Shown here: in pieces, positions 61,666 to 64,000 of the stretch
Layout: every line of letters begins with the position of its first letter
Position numbering within the stretch: position 1 is the first letter of the stretch
Assembly: GCA_033064195.1 (NCBI GenBank)
Contig: JARBJD010000110.1
Coordinates: 124,001 to 188,000 of the forward strand
Direction of reading: 5' to 3'
DNA from: Blattamonas nauphoetae
Lineage: Eukaryota > Preaxostyla > Oxymonadida
Length of the DNA stretch: 64,000 bases
Notes under the pieces: model-generated
Seen by the model: only the letters and a program-made list of their open reading frames with translations
What the model was told of the DNA's origin: nothing
The model's database searches: none
Made by a program: the position numbers and the translations under genes

Positions 61666-64000
61666 ATGTCAACATCCTTTTCTCCTTCCTTTCTCTCTCC
61701 TTCCTATTCTCCTCAAAATGAATATACTATCAGTGATTCTTCGATAAAGCTGGATTTCCAAACATCTTCACCTCTCGCTCAAACATCTATCCCTTCTTCA
61801 TATGAACGAGTTTCTTCAGCATCTTCACCGACGGAAGAATCTGTTCATTCATTTCGATCAGCACATCTCTCTCCATTTGAACAAGGCCAGTTTAGTTCAA
61901 CACCAACACTCTCCAAGTTCACACCAAAAAGAAGTGCAACCGAACCATTTGCCTCCCTCCTTCCTCAGCTCAGCACGATGTCTTCCCGAAGTTCCCAACG
62001 AGAAGAGATTCTCACTGATATTCAGAAAGAAGCAGCATCCATGGCGAGATCTCATAAAAATCTCCAATCACAACTTGTTCAGAGTTATATTGACGTACAT
62101 GAAATGGAAGATGCAGTGAAAAGAGCACAAGAAGAATCTGGGGTCCTTAAGGACGAAGTACAGGAACTCAGTCAAGTAAACAATGATCTCTCATTCAAAA
62201 CCGCATCCACACGGTATTTGTCTTATTTTTTAACAGCTACGTTTAATGTTTCATGTCATTCTCAATTATGCTCATTTTCCTCTCATTACTCCAATCTGCT
62301 TTCTGTTCTCTCACCATCCAAGTGAAACAAACGCATGGCTCCTCAAGAACAATTCACAACTCAAAGATCAAAATACTTCTCTTCAAAAAGAAAATGAACG
62401 CCTAAAATTTGAATTGGACACACTCAGAACGCAGCTAGTTCGGTTCCGAGACTCAACAGCAGCCCTCAAGAAACGCTCAGACCAAATATCTCAGATTGAA
62501 GAAGAAAATATGAATAATCGGAAGCGCATTAGTGCATTGGAAAGTCTCGTTGAAAAATTAAGCCTAGAGCTAGGAGATCAAAAATCTCAAACGGACAAAG
62601 TCACATCAGAATTAATCAAAGAAAGAAGAGCTCTCGAAGGAAAAGAAATGGAGTTCAAAGCACAAGCACAAATTTTGAACGACAGAGTTTTAGTAACAGA
62701 GCAGGAAACTGTCAGCGAGCGAGAGAAATTGAAACGCGAAATCGAGCGACAAGAAAAGGAAAAGGAAAAAATCAGAGAAGATGAACAAGAAAAAAATCGG
62801 CAAAATTTGATTGATTTACAAGAACGGCAACAAGAGGAGATCCAAAAAATTGTGAACGAATTGACAACGAAACATCAAATTGAACTCAACGAGATCGTTT
62901 CGAAGAAGGAAGAAGAGCACGCTGAATCAACAAAACGTCTGATAAGTCAATTTGAAACCGAGAAGCAGGAACTCATGGACACGCAACAACAGCGGTATAC
63001 GACCTTCCTCGCCCAAATCAACGAAGAGAATTCAAAGAAGGATCAACTACACTCCAACGAACTCGAAATGAAGCTCCAACAACTCAAGCAACACTACCAA
63101 AACGAACTTGAAAAGAAAGACCGAGAAATTCGGAAGAAGGAGGAGAAGTTAGAGTCAACAGTCCAACAATGGAAGACCGCCCTCGAACTGGAGAAGGACG
63201 AGAAAAGGTCGGATCTGGAAGAAGAGCGAGGGAAGAGTGAGGCGAGGCAGCAAGAACTTATGGATCGACTGAATGGAAGGGTTTCGGAGGAACGAGACAG
63301 GGCAGAGAAAGCGGAGGACGAGAGCCGAAAGAAGGATGCCCAGATTGAACGACTCCAGGAAGAGCTTCAGCGAGCAAAAATGGAGCACCGGCGAGAACAG
63401 GACCGCTCGGAAGAAAACTGGAAGTTCCAACAAAACGAAGAACATGAGAGACATCTGGAGGCCCTTCAGCAGAAGGACGAGGAGTGGATTCAGAAGGGGA
63501 AAGAGGAGCGAGCAGCAATGAAGCAGCTGCTGAAAGAGAAGCTGGAGGAGAAGGACGAGGTCTGGAGGAAACAGATGCAGCGAGAGAGAGAGCAGTGGGA
63601 ACGAGAGAAGGAAGAATGGGCGGAGAAGCAGGAGGAGTGTGAAATGGAAATGAAGGAGATGCGAGCAGAGTTGGAGCGGAATGACGAGTGGTGGAGGGAG
63701 AAGATGAACGAGAAGGGACGCGAAAACGAGGAACGCTTTCGGCGGGAAAGGGAGGACTGGAAAAGAAAGGAAGAGGAGAGGCGTGAATTGGAGAGGAGCC
63801 TTCGAAAGAGCCTCGAAGAGAAGGAGGAGCAGCTGAGAGAAGTTGCCGAGACACTCGACAAGTACAAAGAAGAGAATGGAATTCTTGTGGCTGAGTTGGA
63901 AGAGTTCCAGAAGGGCCAGATGAGAGAGCGGATGGAAGAAAAGCTAAAAGAGGAGAAACGAGAGGAGGAGAAGAAGCGGGAAGAGAAGCGACGAGAGAAG
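61666..64000 (+). CDS. Long coiled-coil protein, 3' end outside window
   Basis: Family not recognised. Exon 1 61666-62213 and exon 2 62323 to the window edge, joined by a 109-nt intron (CG|T, phase 2). Residues 1-110 are Ser/Pro/Thr-rich with many SSP/TP sites. From about 115 it is coiled coil (DIQKEAASMARSHKNLQSQ), becoming more charged until near the edge it is almost pure Glu/Lys/Arg (KEEKREEEKKREEKRREK). At least 740 residues are present and the frame is still open at 64000. Only 44 bp separate its start from that of the divergent cathepsin gene. Long minus-strand ORFs at 63.2-63.9 kb are shadows of its codon use. Confidence 0.72.

Noticed and set aside
63155-63867. Minus-strand ORFs near the window end
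   Set aside because: Shadows of the Glu/Arg-rich coiled-coil frame.

Overview
The window is nuclear DNA of a flagellated unicellular eukaryote. It is gene-dense on both strands, and nearly every gene is broken by GT-AG introns that are very short (mostly 26 to 80 nt, modally about 30 to 35, smallest 19). The gene set holds nuclear transport (importin 5-like, importin alpha-like), RNA processing (XRN2/RAT1, PCF11, a non-canonical poly(A) polymerase), chromatin (BET bromodomain, NAP/SET), and several proteins tied to cilia or microtubules (tubby, FAM221, p25-alpha/TPPP, MAPK15/ERK7, PIERCE). This fits an intron-rich free-living or gut protist; a metamonad of the oxymonad type (Blattamonas-like) is my best guess, from gene spacing and intron style only. 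The standard genetic code is used.

Layout. 0-12 kb: 3' end of a RasGEF, intronless GalE, FAM221, NuSAP-like (minus) divergent from XRN2, then tubby (minus). 12-23 kb: one uninterrupted 10.8 kb ORF for an IP3-receptor-like channel. 23-30 kb: unresolved coding-like DNA, a DHHC palmitoyltransferase, MRNIP, NAP/SET, an importin alpha-like ARM protein and PCF11. 30-38 kb: importin 5-like, a P/Q-rich unknown protein and three small unknown genes. 38-44 kb: a small tandem repeat, a BET protein with an inverted repeat spanning its one long intron, and a poly(A) polymerase. 44-52 kb: two large coiled-coil genes. 52-54 kb: an inverted pair of four-finger RanBP2 zinc-finger genes. 54-61 kb: a p25-alpha protein with a duplicated motif, two unknown coiled-coil genes, MAPK15 and a PIERCE protein. 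61-64 kb: cathepsin B-like, then a coiled-coil gene running off the window.

Exon models were made by hand, by joining reading frames at GT-AG sites so that phase and family homology agree; boundaries may be a base or two off. I saw no rRNA, tRNA, CRISPR array, virus-like element or autonomous transposon. The most useful signals are the intron architecture (a 19-nt intron, an 11-nt microexon, a GC-AG intron), the non-canonical pore of the giant channel, the internal and inverted duplications, and the 54-61 kb run of microtubule/cilium genes that contains two unnamed coiled-coil genes.
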